From NCBI RefSeq assembly GCF_900105055.1, contig NZ_FNTA01000004.1, positions 930,001 through 994,000 on the forward strand: a stretch of 64,000 nucleotides of DNA, in the 5' to 3' direction. The translations under genes were made by a program, and so were the position numbers. This DNA comes from Amycolatopsis lurida. Its GTDB lineage: Bacteria; Actinomycetota; Actinomycetes; Mycobacteriales; Pseudonocardiaceae. Shown here piece by piece: positions 1 through 7,897 of this stretch. Position 1 is the stretch's first letter. Each line of letters opens with the position of its first letter. The notes under the pieces were generated by a model. That model searched no databases, was not told where the DNA came from, and worked only from the letters and a program-made list of their open reading frames with translations.

Positions 1-250
1 CGTGTCGTCCGTCTGATCACACCCGCCGTCCGCCCAATCACGTGAAGCTCCCGGTTCGTTCCCCGAGAGGTGAGGCGAATGTGCCTGGCGGGCAGGCAGT
101 CCGGTCGTGGTCTTTCGTCGGCGCTCATGTCGCGAAAGCCACTTCGGGACATCACACGTCTCGAAAGTGGCTTTCGCGACACGTCAACTTCGCCCCACCC
201 CACGGAACCGAACCGGACGACACGCGTGATCGGACAGCCGGCACGCGTAA
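1..250. repeat. Composite intergenic repeat: 21-bp-period units around a double palindrome
   Basis: This gene-free left edge holds no ORF I would call. Positions 1-50 carry 21-bp-spaced units of the kind seen at 7898-8110 (for example CGTGTCGTCCGTCTG followed by ATCAC at a 21-bp step). Positions 129-180 are a 22-7-23 double palindrome with core GCGAAAGCCACTT and its reverse complement. Positions 209-250 hold the 21-bp units in inverted orientation. The oxidoreductase gene at 275 ends towards it, so it lies at that gene's 3' end and may act as its terminator. The upstream part is cut by the window edge. Confidence 0.75.
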
Positions 251-274
251 CCCGGAAGCACCTCAAGACACGCT

Positions 275-1135
275 CTACTCCCCCGCCCGCTCGAATTCCC
301 GGATCAGCACCGGGTACTGCTCCCCGCCGTGCCCGGCGGCGATCGCACGGTCGGCCATCGCCTTGATCAGCTTCGGCAGTTCGGCGTTGACGCCCAGCGC
401 CTCGCTCTCCTCGACCATGTGCGCCATCGCCCGCGCGTCGGTCTCCAGCGCCGACACCTCGGCCGGGAAGGAATCCTTGTCGACCTGTTCGGCGTACCCG
501 GGCAACCAGCCCGCCACCCCGACGGCGATCTGCTGCGCGAAGGGCGCGTACGTCGCGGCGTCGATACCGGCCGTCTTGAGCATCGCGGTGCCGTGGAGCC
601 ACGCGTTCAGGACGCTCCACATCATCGTCAGGCCGGCGACGTCGTACAGGGACGCCAGGCCGGGGTCCTCGCCGAGGTAGCTGATCGTGCCGAGAGCGCC
701 GATCTCGAAATCCGGCCGCGGCCCGCTCAGCAGGATCACCGCGTCGGCGGTCCCGATCGCCGACGGGATGGCCATGATCGCGCCGTCGACGTACCGGGCA
801 CCCCGTTTCTCGGCCCAGGCGGCGGTTTCCCGCGCTTGGGCGGAGTCGCCCGAGGTCAGGTTGACCAGTTTCGTGCCTTCCAGCCCGGCGTCGCCGAGCA
901 GTTCACGCACGGCGGAGTAGTCGGTGAGGCACAGGATCGTCACGCCGCCCGGGCCGAGCGCGTCGCCGATCGTGGGCGCGAGCCGCGCGCCTTCGGCCAC
1001 GAGCGCGTTCGCCTTGGCTGCTGTCCGGTTCCACACGGTCGTGGGATGCCCCGCCTTCAGGAACGCGCGGGCGAGCGCGGTGCCCATGAGACCGAGGCCG
1101 ACGACCGATACCGGGGTGTTCTCGTTGTCCGTCAT
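275..1135 (-). CDS. NAD(P)-dependent oxidoreductase, imine-reductase / 6PGDH-like
   Basis: 286 aa. The N-terminus has a Rossmann dinucleotide motif (VGLGLMGTALA, residues about 12-22) and the VWNRT strand-loop that favours NADP(H). The C-terminal half is the all-helical domain of the beta-hydroxyacid dehydrogenase / imine reductase superfamily. The usual catalytic Lys of hydroxyacid dehydrogenases is not evident, which favours the imine-reductase-like subgroup. The substrate cannot be predicted. It is divergent from the merR gene, with only 50 bp between the starts and a MerR-type dyad in the gap, so it is the likely target of that regulator. The promoter places its transcription start close to the ATG, so the mRNA may be leaderless. 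Confidence 0.85.
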   Translation of the reverse strand: MTDNENTPVSVVGLGLMGTALARAFLKAGHPTTVWNRTAAKANALVAEGARLAPTIGDALGPGGVTILCLTDYSAVRELLGDAGLEGTKLVNLTSGDSAQARETAAWAEKRGARYVDGAIMAIPSAIGTADAVILLSGPRPDFEIGALGTISYLGEDPGLASLYDVAGLTMMWSVLNAWLHGTAMLKTAGIDAATYAPFAQQIAVGVAGWLPGYAEQVDKDSFPAEVSALETDARAMAHMVEESEALGVNAELPKLIKAMADRAIAAGHGGEQYPVLIREFERAGE

Positions 1136-1148
1136 GGCACGATCGTCA

Positions 1149-1170
1149 ACGTTGATACCGGTATGAAGGT
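1149..1170. promoter_or_regulatory. MerR-type operator in the divergent promoter
   Basis: A 22-bp imperfect dyad, centred on the perfect palindrome ATACCGGTAT with flanking TT/AA pairs; 9 of 11 base pairs are symmetric. On the minus strand it fills the spacer between TTGACC (1169-1174) and a weak -10 (GACGAT, 1142-1147). An over-long spacer of about 20 bp with a central dyad is the hallmark of MerR-activated promoters. The -10 sits about 7 bp before the oxidoreductase ATG. Confidence 0.6.
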
Positions 1171-1185
1171 CAAGTGGGGAATGCG

Positions 1186-1578
1186 ATGAAGATCGGTGAA
1201 CTGAGTCACCGGACGGGCGTCAACGCCCACCAGCTGCGCTACTACGAAGCCCAAGGCCTCCTGGAGGCGAGCCGCGGCTCGAACGGCTATCGCGAGTACG
1301 ACGAGACGGCTTTGCTGCGGGTGAAGCAGATCCGCCATCTGCTCGCCGCCGGCCTGTCGTCCGAAGACATCGCGTACCTGCTCCCCTGCGCGATCGGCGA
1401 GGAGCCCGAGCTGATCGGCTGTCCCGAACTGCTGGCCGCGATGCGCGAACGGCTCGGCCGCCTGGACGAGCAGATGGCCAAGCTGGCACGTTCGCGCGAC
1501 GCGCTGGCCGACTACATCGCCGTGGCCGAGCGTGTCGGCGGCGAGACCTACCCGCCCTTCGACGGCGCCGCCGCGTGA
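1186..1578 (+). CDS. MerR family transcriptional regulator
   Basis: 130 aa from the ATG at 1186, chosen because it begins MKIGELS as MerR proteins do and has GGGGA just upstream; a GTG at 1174 would add four residues. The N-terminal winged HTH runs over residues about 1-70 (TGVNAHQLRYYEAQGLL, then the wing NGYREYDE). A coiled-coil dimerisation helix follows. The effector-binding part is short, with one Cys in LLPCA and one in GCPELLA, so metal or redox sensing is possible but unproven. It probably controls the divergent oxidoreductase through the dyad at 1149-1170. Its stop overlaps the next start, so the two genes are co-translated. Confidence 0.9.
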   Translation: MKIGELSHRTGVNAHQLRYYEAQGLLEASRGSNGYREYDETALLRVKQIRHLLAAGLSSEDIAYLLPCAIGEEPELIGCPELLAAMRERLGRLDEQMAKLARSRDALADYIAVAERVGGETYPPFDGAAA

Positions 1579-2045
1579 ACGAGGCGATCCGGCTGCGGGA
1601 GCAGGGCACCGGCGAGGCACGCCGGCGGTTGATCGAATTGGCCGAGGAGAACCCACGAAACGCCGTGATCGCCTACCAGACGGCCTGGGCCCACGATTCC
1701 GCCGGACTGGAAGCCGAAGCGGCCCCGTTCTACGAACAGGCGCTCGCGGGCGAAGGTCTGTCCACAGAGGACAGGCATGGGGTGTTCGTCGGCCTCGGCA
1801 GCACGTATCGCGTTCTCGGCCGGTACGACGAGTCGCTCGCGACCTTGCGGCGCGGTCTCGGCGAGTTCCCGGACGACGCGGCGCTGAGGACGTTCCTCGC
1901 GATGGCGCTCTACAACGTCGGCGAGGCGCGCGAGGCGGCGGGAACCCTGCTGAAGGTGCTCGCGGCGACCAGCGCCGACGACGGCGTCCAGCGGTACCGG
2001 CGAGCGGTCGAGTACTACGCGGACCATCTGGACGACGTCGAATGA
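1575..2045 (+). CDS. Tetratricopeptide-repeat protein
   Basis: 156 aa, soluble, with no signal peptide. It consists of about three to four TPR-like helical hairpins (for example AYQTAWAHDSAG, GLGSTYRVLGRYDESLATLRRGL, FLAMALYNVGEAREAAGTL). TPR proteins are protein-interaction scaffolds; no enzymatic motif is visible. The GTG start lies inside the merR stop (GTGA overlap at 1575-1578), which indicates translational coupling with the regulator. The partner is unknown. Confidence 0.75.
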   Translation: MNEAIRLREQGTGEARRRLIELAEENPRNAVIAYQTAWAHDSAGLEAEAAPFYEQALAGEGLSTEDRHGVFVGLGSTYRVLGRYDESLATLRRGLGEFPDDAALRTFLAMALYNVGEAREAAGTLLKVLAATSADDGVQRYRRAVEYYADHLDDVE

Positions 2046-2051
2046 CCCTTA

Positions 2052-2080
2052 TTGACACCTTGTCAACGTAGCCTTACTTT
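2052..2080 (+). promoter_or_regulatory. Promoter with perfect operator dyad for the crotonase operon
   Basis: TTGACA (2052-2057), 17-bp spacer, TACTTT (2075-2080). The -35 is one arm of a perfect inverted repeat TTGACA-CCT-TGTCAA (2052-2066). The -10 ends 6 bp before the ATG at 2087, so the transcript should be leaderless. A repressor bound to the dyad would block sigma factor; the regulator is unidentified. Confidence 0.65.
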
Positions 2081-2086
2081 CACGTC

Positions 2087-2926
2087 ATGAGCGCGTACGC
2101 CGAAATCACCTACGAGGTCGCCGACCGCATCGCGACCGTCACGCTCAACCGGCCCGAGGCCCGCAACGGCTACACCATCCGCATGGCCGACGAACTCGGC
2201 GACGCGATGGACCGGGCCGACCGCGACGAAGAGGTCCGGGTGGTGATCCTGACCGGAAACGGCAAGGACTTCTCGGTGGGCGCCGACCTCTCGCAGGGCG
2301 GTTTCGACTTCGACCCCGAGTCCGGGCCGGACGCGGCGTGGCAGGAGCCGGCGGGACGCTGCTCGAAACGGATCTTCACGATGAACAAGCCGGTGATCGC
2401 GGCCCTGCGGGGCGCGGCCGTCGGCGGCGGCATCACGATCACGCTGTCCTGCGACTACCGGCTGGCGTCCACGGATTCCCGGTTCGGTTTCGTCTTCGTC
2501 CGCCGCGGGATCTACCCCGAAGGCGCGTCCGCGTGGTTCCTCCCGCGGCTCGTCGGGATGGGAACGGCACTCGACTGGATGGTCAGTGGGCGTGTCTTCG
2601 GCGCCGAGGAAGCGAAAACCGCCGGATTGGTCCACAGTGTCCACGAGCCCGGGGAAGTGCTCGGCAAGGCGCGCGAACTGGCGGTCGAAATCGCCACGAC
2701 CACGTCGCCGGTGTCGGTCGCGGTGACCCGGCAACTGCTGTACCGGATGGCGAGCGCGGAATCGCCGTTCCCCGTGCACGAACTGGACTCCAAGCTGATC
2801 GGCGGCCTCGGCTCCAGCCCGGACGCCGTCGAAGGCGTCATGTCCTTCCTGCAGAAACGACCACCGGAGTTCTCCATGCGCGTCGACACCGACCAGCCCG
2901 CCTACCTGCCCTGGCGGAACTCGTGA
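2087..2926 (+). CDS. Enoyl-CoA hydratase/isomerase (crotonase) family protein
   Basis: 279 aa, normal for a crotonase. The CoA-binding / oxyanion region is present (ADLSQGGFDF, then RGAAVGGGITITLSCDYRLAS). The two glutamates of classical enoyl-CoA hydratases are not conserved: the GGGCE position reads GGGIT and the FGQPE position reads FGFVF. An RRGIYPEG motif follows. It is therefore unlikely to be a plain hydratase and could be an isomerase, hydrolase or another crotonase reaction on an acyl-CoA. It starts an operon with the decarboxylase-like gene (4-bp overlap) from a strong leaderless promoter with a dyad. Confidence 0.85.
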   Translation: MSAYAEITYEVADRIATVTLNRPEARNGYTIRMADELGDAMDRADRDEEVRVVILTGNGKDFSVGADLSQGGFDFDPESGPDAAWQEPAGRCSKRIFTMNKPVIAALRGAAVGGGITITLSCDYRLASTDSRFGFVFVRRGIYPEGASAWFLPRLVGMGTALDWMVSGRVFGAEEAKTAGLVHSVHEPGEVLGKARELAVEIATTTSPVSVAVTRQLLYRMASAESPFPVHELDSKLIGGLGSSPDAVEGVMSFLQKRPPEFSMRVDTDQPAYLPWRNS

Positions 2927-3531
2927 CGGCCTATCCCCCGGAGCCCTGGAACCTGGCGGGCCAGGCCTACCTGTCGATCTGGCGTGTCCCGGTGAGCGAA
3001 CTGCCCGAACTGCCCGGCGGCGCCGAGCCGATCACGCTGGGCGGCCGCGCCCACGTGTTCACCGCCTGGATCGACTACCAGGAGCCCGGGCAGCTCCAGT
3101 ACCACGAGCTGCTGGCGACCGTCGCGGTCCGCGGCGAACGCCTCTCCAGCTCCATCACCGACATCTGGGTCGACAGCGAAGTCTCCCTCGCCGGCGGACG
3201 GGAATTGTGGGGGATCCCCAAGGATCTCGCCGCGCTCGACTTCGCCCACGGGCGGACCTTCACCGCCTCGGCGGCCACCCACGAGGACTGGATCGCGACG
3301 GCGGCCTTCACCGCCCGCCCGAGTCTCCCGGTGCGGATGCCCGCGGCCTTCGACGTCGTCCAAATGTTGGACGGCCGTCTCAAAAGAAGCCCCGTCCGAG
3401 CGACGGCGAACCCGCGCCCCGCGTCCGCGGACTGGCGGATCAACGAAGCCGGCCCGTTCGGCTTCCTCGCCGGTCAGCGGCCCGTGCTGAGCGCCTGCCT
3501 GCGCGACTTCAAGATCGTTTTCGGCGGTTGA
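2923..3531 (+). CDS. Acetoacetate-decarboxylase-like protein
   Basis: 202 aa from a GTG that overlaps the crotonase stop. The fold signature of the acetoacetate decarboxylase superfamily is clear: GGRELWGIPKDLA (residues about 88-100), in which the Lys would be the Schiff-base lysine. The protein is shorter than clostridial ADC (about 245 aa), and many actinobacterial homologues have other or unknown reactions. Its pairing with a crotonase suggests a step in degradation of a beta-keto or unsaturated acid. No signal peptide or membrane segment is seen. Confidence 0.75.
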   Translation: MTAYPPEPWNLAGQAYLSIWRVPVSELPELPGGAEPITLGGRAHVFTAWIDYQEPGQLQYHELLATVAVRGERLSSSITDIWVDSEVSLAGGRELWGIPKDLAALDFAHGRTFTASAATHEDWIATAAFTARPSLPVRMPAAFDVVQMLDGRLKRSPVRATANPRPASADWRINEAGPFGFLAGQRPVLSACLRDFKIVFGG

Positions 3532-3610
3532 CCAGCCGCTCAGTGTGATCGTCTAACCCGCCAGGGTGAGCCGACGACACGCCACCCATTGGGGCACGTG
3601 CAGCCTCCGA

Positions 3611-3626
3611 CCCCTACATGTAGTCT
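3611..3626. promoter_or_regulatory. Candidate NrdR box and structured leader of nrdA
   Basis: CTACATGTAG (3614-3623) is a perfect palindrome that matches 8 of 10 positions of the NrdR core CWATATATWG. It overlaps a possible -10 (TAGTCT, 3621-3626). The usual second box about 30 bp away is not convincing. The following leader has two hairpins, ACCGCT/AGCGGT (3658-3673) and GGCCT/AGGCC (3705-3718). The rest of 3532-3753 shows nothing else. Confidence 0.4.
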
Positions 3627-3753
3627 CTGGGAACCGGTACCGCCCAGCGACGGGGAGACCGCTCGGGAGCGGTTGCCGGACAGCTTTGTGAACGTGCAGC
3701 GCACGGCCTTGTGAGGCCTTGTGGTGCTTCAACGCGCCCTTTTGGAGTGACGC

Positions 3754-6738
3754 ATGTCAGTGCTCGATTCGGAAACCGGTCAGCGGCCGCCCTCGTCCTC
3801 GGACACCAAGCCCGCGACCGTGCGAGTCATCCGGCGGGACGGCAGCGTGTCCCCCTTCGACGCGAACAAGATCTCGGTCGCCGTGACCAAGGCCTTCCTC
3901 GCCGTCGAGGGCGGTGACGCGGCCGCCTCGTCGCGGATCCACCACCTGGTCAAGGAATTGACGGAGCAGATCGAGACCACCCTGCTCCGCCACGCCGGTC
4001 CCGAGACCGCGCTGCACATCGAGCAGATCCAGGACATCGTCGAGCTCGCACTGATGCGCGGCGAGCACCACAAGGTCGCCCGCGCGTACGTCCTGTACCG
4101 CGATGAGCGCGCGAAGGCCCGCGAGGCCGAGAAGCCCGCGTCGTCCGACGTCGCCATCAGCGTCAAGACCGCCGACGGCTCGCTCCGCCCGCTCGACTGG
4201 GCCCGCGTCTCGCACGTGGTCGGCGAAGCCGTCGCCGACCTCGAGGACGTCTCGGCGGAGCCGGTCCTCGCCGAGGCCAAGCGCAACCTTTACGACGGCA
4301 TCAGCGCCGACGAACTCGCCCTCGCCCAGATCATGGCCGCGCGCGTGCTCGTCGAGCAGGAGCCGAACTACTCCTACGTCAGTGCCCGGCTGCTCGCGGA
4401 CAAGCTCCGCGGCGAGGCGCTCAGCTACCTCGCGGGCGTGCCGCAGCAGGCCAGCCAGGACGAGATGACCGCCCGGTACCCGCAGTACTTCCGGGACTAC
4501 CTCAAGCGCGCCATCGAGCTGGAGCTGGTCAACCCCGAGCTCCAGACCTTCGACCTGGACAAGATCACCGCGGCCATCCGCGCCGAGCGCGACCTCGACT
4601 TCGGCTTCCTCGGCCTGCAGACCCTGTACGACCGGTACTTCCAGCACCACGACGGTGTCCGCTTCGAGCTGCCGCAGGCGTTCTTCATGCGCGTCGCGAT
4701 GGGCCTGGCGATCCGCGAGGACGACCGGGAAGCCCGCGCCATCGAGTTCTACGAGCTGCTCTCGACGTTCCACTTCATGGCGTCCACCCCGACGCTGTTC
4801 AACTCGGGCACCACGCGTCCGCAGCTGTCGTCCTGCTTCCTGACCACGGTCGACGACGACCTGGACTCGATCTTCCAGGCCTACAAGAACAACGCGCTGC
4901 TGGCGAAGTACTCGGGCGGCCTCGGCAACGACTGGACCCCGGTCCGCGGTCTCGGCGCGCACATCAAGGGCACCAACGGCCAGTCGCAGGGTGTCGTGCC
5001 GTTCCTCAAGATCGCCAACGACACCGCGGTCGCGGTGAACCAGGGCGGCAAGCGCAAGGGCGCCGCCTGCGCATACCTCGAGACCTGGCACGTGGACATC
5101 GAGGAATTCCTCGACCTGCGCAAGAACACCGGTGACGACCGTCGCCGCACGCACGACATGAACACCGCGAACTGGGTGCCGGACGAGTTCCTGCGCCGCG
5201 TCGAGGCCGACGCGCAGTGGACGCTGTTCTCGCCGAACGAGACCCCGGACCTGCACGACCTCTACGGCAACGCGTTCGCCGAGCGCTACCGCGAGTACGA
5301 GGCCGCCGCCGAGCGCGGTGAGCTGAAGGTGTTCCGCAAGGTCCGCGCGGTCGACCTGTGGCGCCGCATGCTGACCATGCTGTTCGAGACCGGCCACCCG
5401 TGGATCACCTTCAAGGACCCGTGCAACCTGCGCTCGCCGCAGCAGCACGTGGGTGTCGTGCACTCGTCCAACCTGTGCACCGAGATCACGCTGAACACCA
5501 CCACCGACGAGGTCGCGGTCTGCAACCTCGGCTCGGTGAACCTGCTCAAGCACGTCACCCCCGACGGCTTGGACACCAAGCGGCTCGAGAAGACCGTGCG
5601 CACCGCGGTCCGCATGCTCGACAACGTGATCGACATCAACTTCTACACGATCCCGGAGGCGCGGCGCTCCAACCTGCGGCACCGCCCGATCGGCCTCGGC
5701 CTGATGGGCTTCCAGGACGCGCTGTTCGAGATCGGTGTGCCGCTGTCCTCGGAAGAGGCCGTCCAGTTCGCGGACACCAGCATGGAGCACATCAGCTACT
5801 ACGCGATCTCGGCGTCGACCGACCTCGCCGAGGAGCGCGGCCAGTACCAGACGTTCGAGGGTTCCTTGTGGAGCAAGGGAATCCTGCCGATCGACTCGCT
5901 GCAGCTCCTGATCGACGCCCGGCAGGGCGACGCGCTCGACGTCGACACCTCGTCCACTTTGGACTGGGCGCCGCTGCGCGAGCGGGTCAAGACCGTCGGT
6001 ATGCGCAACTCCAACGTGATGGCGATCGCGCCGACCGCGACGATCTCCAACATCTGCGGCGTCGGGCAGTCGATCGAGCCGCTGTTCCAGAACCTGTTCG
6101 TCAAGTCGAACATGTCCGGTGACTTCACCGTGGTGAACCCGCACCTGGTCCGCTCGCTCAAGGAGCGCGGGCTGTGGGACGAGGTCATGGTGTCGGACCT
6201 GAAGTACTTCGACGGCAGCCTCGGCCAGATCGACCGCGTGCCGGACGACCTGAAGGCGCTGTACGCCACCGCGTTCGAGATCGAGTCCAAGTGGCTGGTG
6301 GACGCCGGTTCGCGTCGTCAGAAGTGGATCGACCAGGCGCAGTCGCTGAACCTGTACATCGCGGCGCCCAGCGGCCGCAAGCTCGACGAGCTGTACCGCT
6401 ACGCCTGGCACAAGGGCCTCAAGACCACGTACTACCTGCGGGCGCGGTCCGCGACGCACGTGGAGAAGAGCACCCTGCGCGGCACCGACGGCAAGCTGAA
6501 CGCGGTCTCGGCCACCCCGGCCCCGGCCACACCCAAGCCTGCCGCCCCGGCTCCGGCTCCCGCCGCTTCGCCCGCCCCATCGGCTTCCGCCGCGGTCCCG
6601 GCCGTCCCGGTGACCGCCCCCGCCCCGGCCGCCAAGCCGGAGCCGAAGGAGATGCCGCAGGTCTCGGACGTCGACTTCGTCGCCACCGACGGCGCAGCCT
6701 GCCGGATCGACGACCCCGACTGCGAAGCCTGCCAGTAA
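3754..6738 (+). CDS. nrdA: Ribonucleoside-diphosphate reductase alpha subunit, class I
   Basis: 994 aa; makes dNDPs from NDPs together with NrdB. Two ATP-cone modules stand at the N-terminus (about 21-118 and 133-225), giving dATP feedback. The catalytic barrel follows, with the NLCTE loop giving thiyl Cys575 with Asn573 and Glu577, and the redox Cys pair Cys361 (QLSSCFL) and Cys590 (VAVCNLGS). An Ala/Pro-rich linker (about 905-965) leads to the C-terminal CEAC swinging dithiol (Cys990, Cys993). The ATG follows GGAG at 3744. The motif CGCCCTYTTGGAGTGA precedes both nrdA and nrdB. The double-cone, long architecture fits alphas that pair with class Ic betas. Confidence 0.95.
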   Translation: MSVLDSETGQRPPSSSDTKPATVRVIRRDGSVSPFDANKISVAVTKAFLAVEGGDAAASSRIHHLVKELTEQIETTLLRHAGPETALHIEQIQDIVELALMRGEHHKVARAYVLYRDERAKAREAEKPASSDVAISVKTADGSLRPLDWARVSHVVGEAVADLEDVSAEPVLAEAKRNLYDGISADELALAQIMAARVLVEQEPNYSYVSARLLADKLRGEALSYLAGVPQQASQDEMTARYPQYFRDYLKRAIELELVNPELQTFDLDKITAAIRAERDLDFGFLGLQTLYDRYFQHHDGVRFELPQAFFMRVAMGLAIREDDREARAIEFYELLSTFHFMASTPTLFNSGTTRPQLSSCFLTTVDDDLDSIFQAYKNNALLAKYSGGLGNDWTPVRGLGAHIKGTNGQSQGVVPFLKIANDTAVAVNQGGKRKGAACAYLETWHVDIEEFLDLRKNTGDDRRRTHDMNTANWVPDEFLRRVEADAQWTLFSPNETPDLHDLYGNAFAERYREYEAAAERGELKVFRKVRAVDLWRRMLTMLFETGHPWITFKDPCNLRSPQQHVGVVHSSNLCTEITLNTTTDEVAVCNLGSVNLLKHVTPDGLDTKRLEKTVRTAVRMLDNVIDINFYTIPEARRSNLRHRPIGLGLMGFQDALFEIGVPLSSEEAVQFADTSMEHISYYAISASTDLAEERGQYQTFEGSLWSKGILPIDSLQLLIDARQGDALDVDTSSTLDWAPLRERVKTVGMRNSNVMAIAPTATISNICGVGQSIEPLFQNLFVKSNMSGDFTVVNPHLVRSLKERGLWDEVMVSDLKYFDGSLGQIDRVPDDLKALYATAFEIESKWLVDAGSRRQKWIDQAQSLNLYIAAPSGRKLDELYRYAWHKGLKTTYYLRARSATHVEKSTLRGTDGKLNAVSATPAPATPKPAAPAPAPAASPAPSASAAVPAVPVTAPAPAAKPEPKEMPQVSDVDFVATDGAACRIDDPDCEACQ

Positions 6739-6746
6739 TACGTCCT

Positions 6747-6788
6747 CGTGAGTGGTAAGGGCGGTTCTAACCGTCCTTACCACTCACG
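6747..6788. repeat. GTGAGTGGTAAGG palindrome, copy 1 (nrdA-nrdB intercistronic)
   Basis: A 20-bp inverted repeat (one G-U pair in RNA) with a 2-nt centre; left arm CGTGAGTGGTAAGGGCGGTT. It fills most of the 73-bp gap between nrdA and nrdB. A second copy lies at 15557-15604. Being inside an operon, it may attenuate or stabilise transcripts rather than simply end them. Confidence 0.85.
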
Positions 6789-6811
6789 ACGCCCTCTTGG
6801 AGTGAGCCTCT

Positions 6812-7888
6812 ATGACCACCTTTGACGCCTCCACCGACGCCACCGGCCTCGGTGAGATCGAAGTCGGCGCCGCCCGCATCAACGTCGACGACAAGCGCAT
6901 GATCAACGCCCGCGCCGACGTCAACCAGCTGCTGCCGATGAAGTACACCTGGGCGTGGGAGAAGTACCTCGCCGGCTGCAACAACCACTGGATGCCGACC
7001 GAGGTCGCCATGCAGGCCGACATCGCGCTGTGGAAGTCGCCCGACGGTCTCACCGAGGACGAGCGCACCATGCTCAAGCGCAACCTCGGCTTCTTCGCCA
7101 CCGCGGAATCCCTGGTGGCCAACAACATCGTGCTCGCGGTGTACCGGCAGATCACCAACCCCGAATGCCGCCAGTACCTGCTGCGCCAGGCGTTCGAGGA
7201 GGCCGTGCACACGCACACCTTCCAGTACATCTGCGAGAGCCTCGGCCTGGTCGAGGGCGAGCTGTTCAACATGTACCGCGAGGTCCCGTCCATCTCGGAC
7301 AAGGACGCGTGGGCGCTGAAGTACACGCAGAACCTGGAGAACCCGGACTTCGAGACCGGTACCCCGGAAGCCGACCAGAACTTCCTGCGTGACCTCGTCG
7401 CGTTCTACGTGATCTTCGAAGGCATGTGGTTCTACACCGGTTTCGCGCAGATCCTCTCGCTCGGCCGCCGGAACAAGATGGTCGGCATCGCCGAGCAGTA
7501 CCAGTACATCCTGCGCGACGAGTCGATCCACCTGAACTTCGGCATCGACTGCATCAACCAGATCAAGATCGAGAACCCGCACCTGTGGACCGAGGAGTTC
7601 CAGGCCGAGGTCCGCACCATGCTCACCGAGGCGTGCGAACTCGAGGTCGCCTACGCCCGCGACACCATGCCGCGCGGCATGCTCGGGCTCTCGGCCGAAC
7701 TGATCGAGCAGTACATGCACTTCATCACCGACCGGCGGGCGCAGCAGATCGGTCTCGCGCCGATCTTCGGCGAGACGGAGAACCCGTTCCCGTGGATGTC
7801 GGAGGCGATGGACCTCAAGAAGGAGAAGAACTTCTTCGAGACCCGCGTCATCGAGTACCAGTCGGGCGGCGCCCTCGACTGGGACTGA
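6812..7888 (+). CDS. nrdB: Ribonucleotide reductase beta subunit, class Ic (Mn/Fe) type
   Basis: 358 aa ferritin-like radical-generating subunit. The metal ligands are Glu99, Glu130, His133, Glu203, Glu237 and His240. The tyrosyl-radical position is Phe137 (EAVHTHTF), and the first ligand is Glu rather than Asp. Both features are those of Chlamydia class Ic NrdB, whose ligands as I recall them (89, 120, 123, 127, 193, 227, 230) match at a constant offset of 10. A Mn(IV)/Fe(III) cofactor without a tyrosyl radical is therefore predicted. The C-terminal radical-relay Tyr (VIEYQ, about 349) is present. It follows nrdA after 73 bp that contain a long hairpin. Confidence 0.93.
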   Translation: MTTFDASTDATGLGEIEVGAARINVDDKRMINARADVNQLLPMKYTWAWEKYLAGCNNHWMPTEVAMQADIALWKSPDGLTEDERTMLKRNLGFFATAESLVANNIVLAVYRQITNPECRQYLLRQAFEEAVHTHTFQYICESLGLVEGELFNMYREVPSISDKDAWALKYTQNLENPDFETGTPEADQNFLRDLVAFYVIFEGMWFYTGFAQILSLGRRNKMVGIAEQYQYILRDESIHLNFGIDCINQIKIENPHLWTEEFQAEVRTMLTEACELEVAYARDTMPRGMLGLSAELIEQYMHFITDRRAQQIGLAPIFGETENPFPWMSEAMDLKKEKNFFETRVIEYQSGGALDWD

Positions 7889-7897
7889 CCCCGACCT

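Noticed and set aside
2338-2922. Extended start for the acetoacetate-decarboxylase-like gene
   Set aside because: The upstream frame overlaps the crotonase gene and encodes Arg-rich shadow sequence; the GTG at 2923 coupled to the crotonase stop is better.
3581-3596. Second NrdR box next to the one at 3614-3623
   Set aside because: CCACCCATTGGGG is weakly symmetric but matches only a few positions of the NrdR consensus.
3757-6783. About 1000-codon open frame antisense to nrdA
   Set aside because: It mirrors the codon bias of nrdA; long antisense frames are expected at 70% GC, and its product is a low-complexity Arg/Val/Leu-rich sequence.
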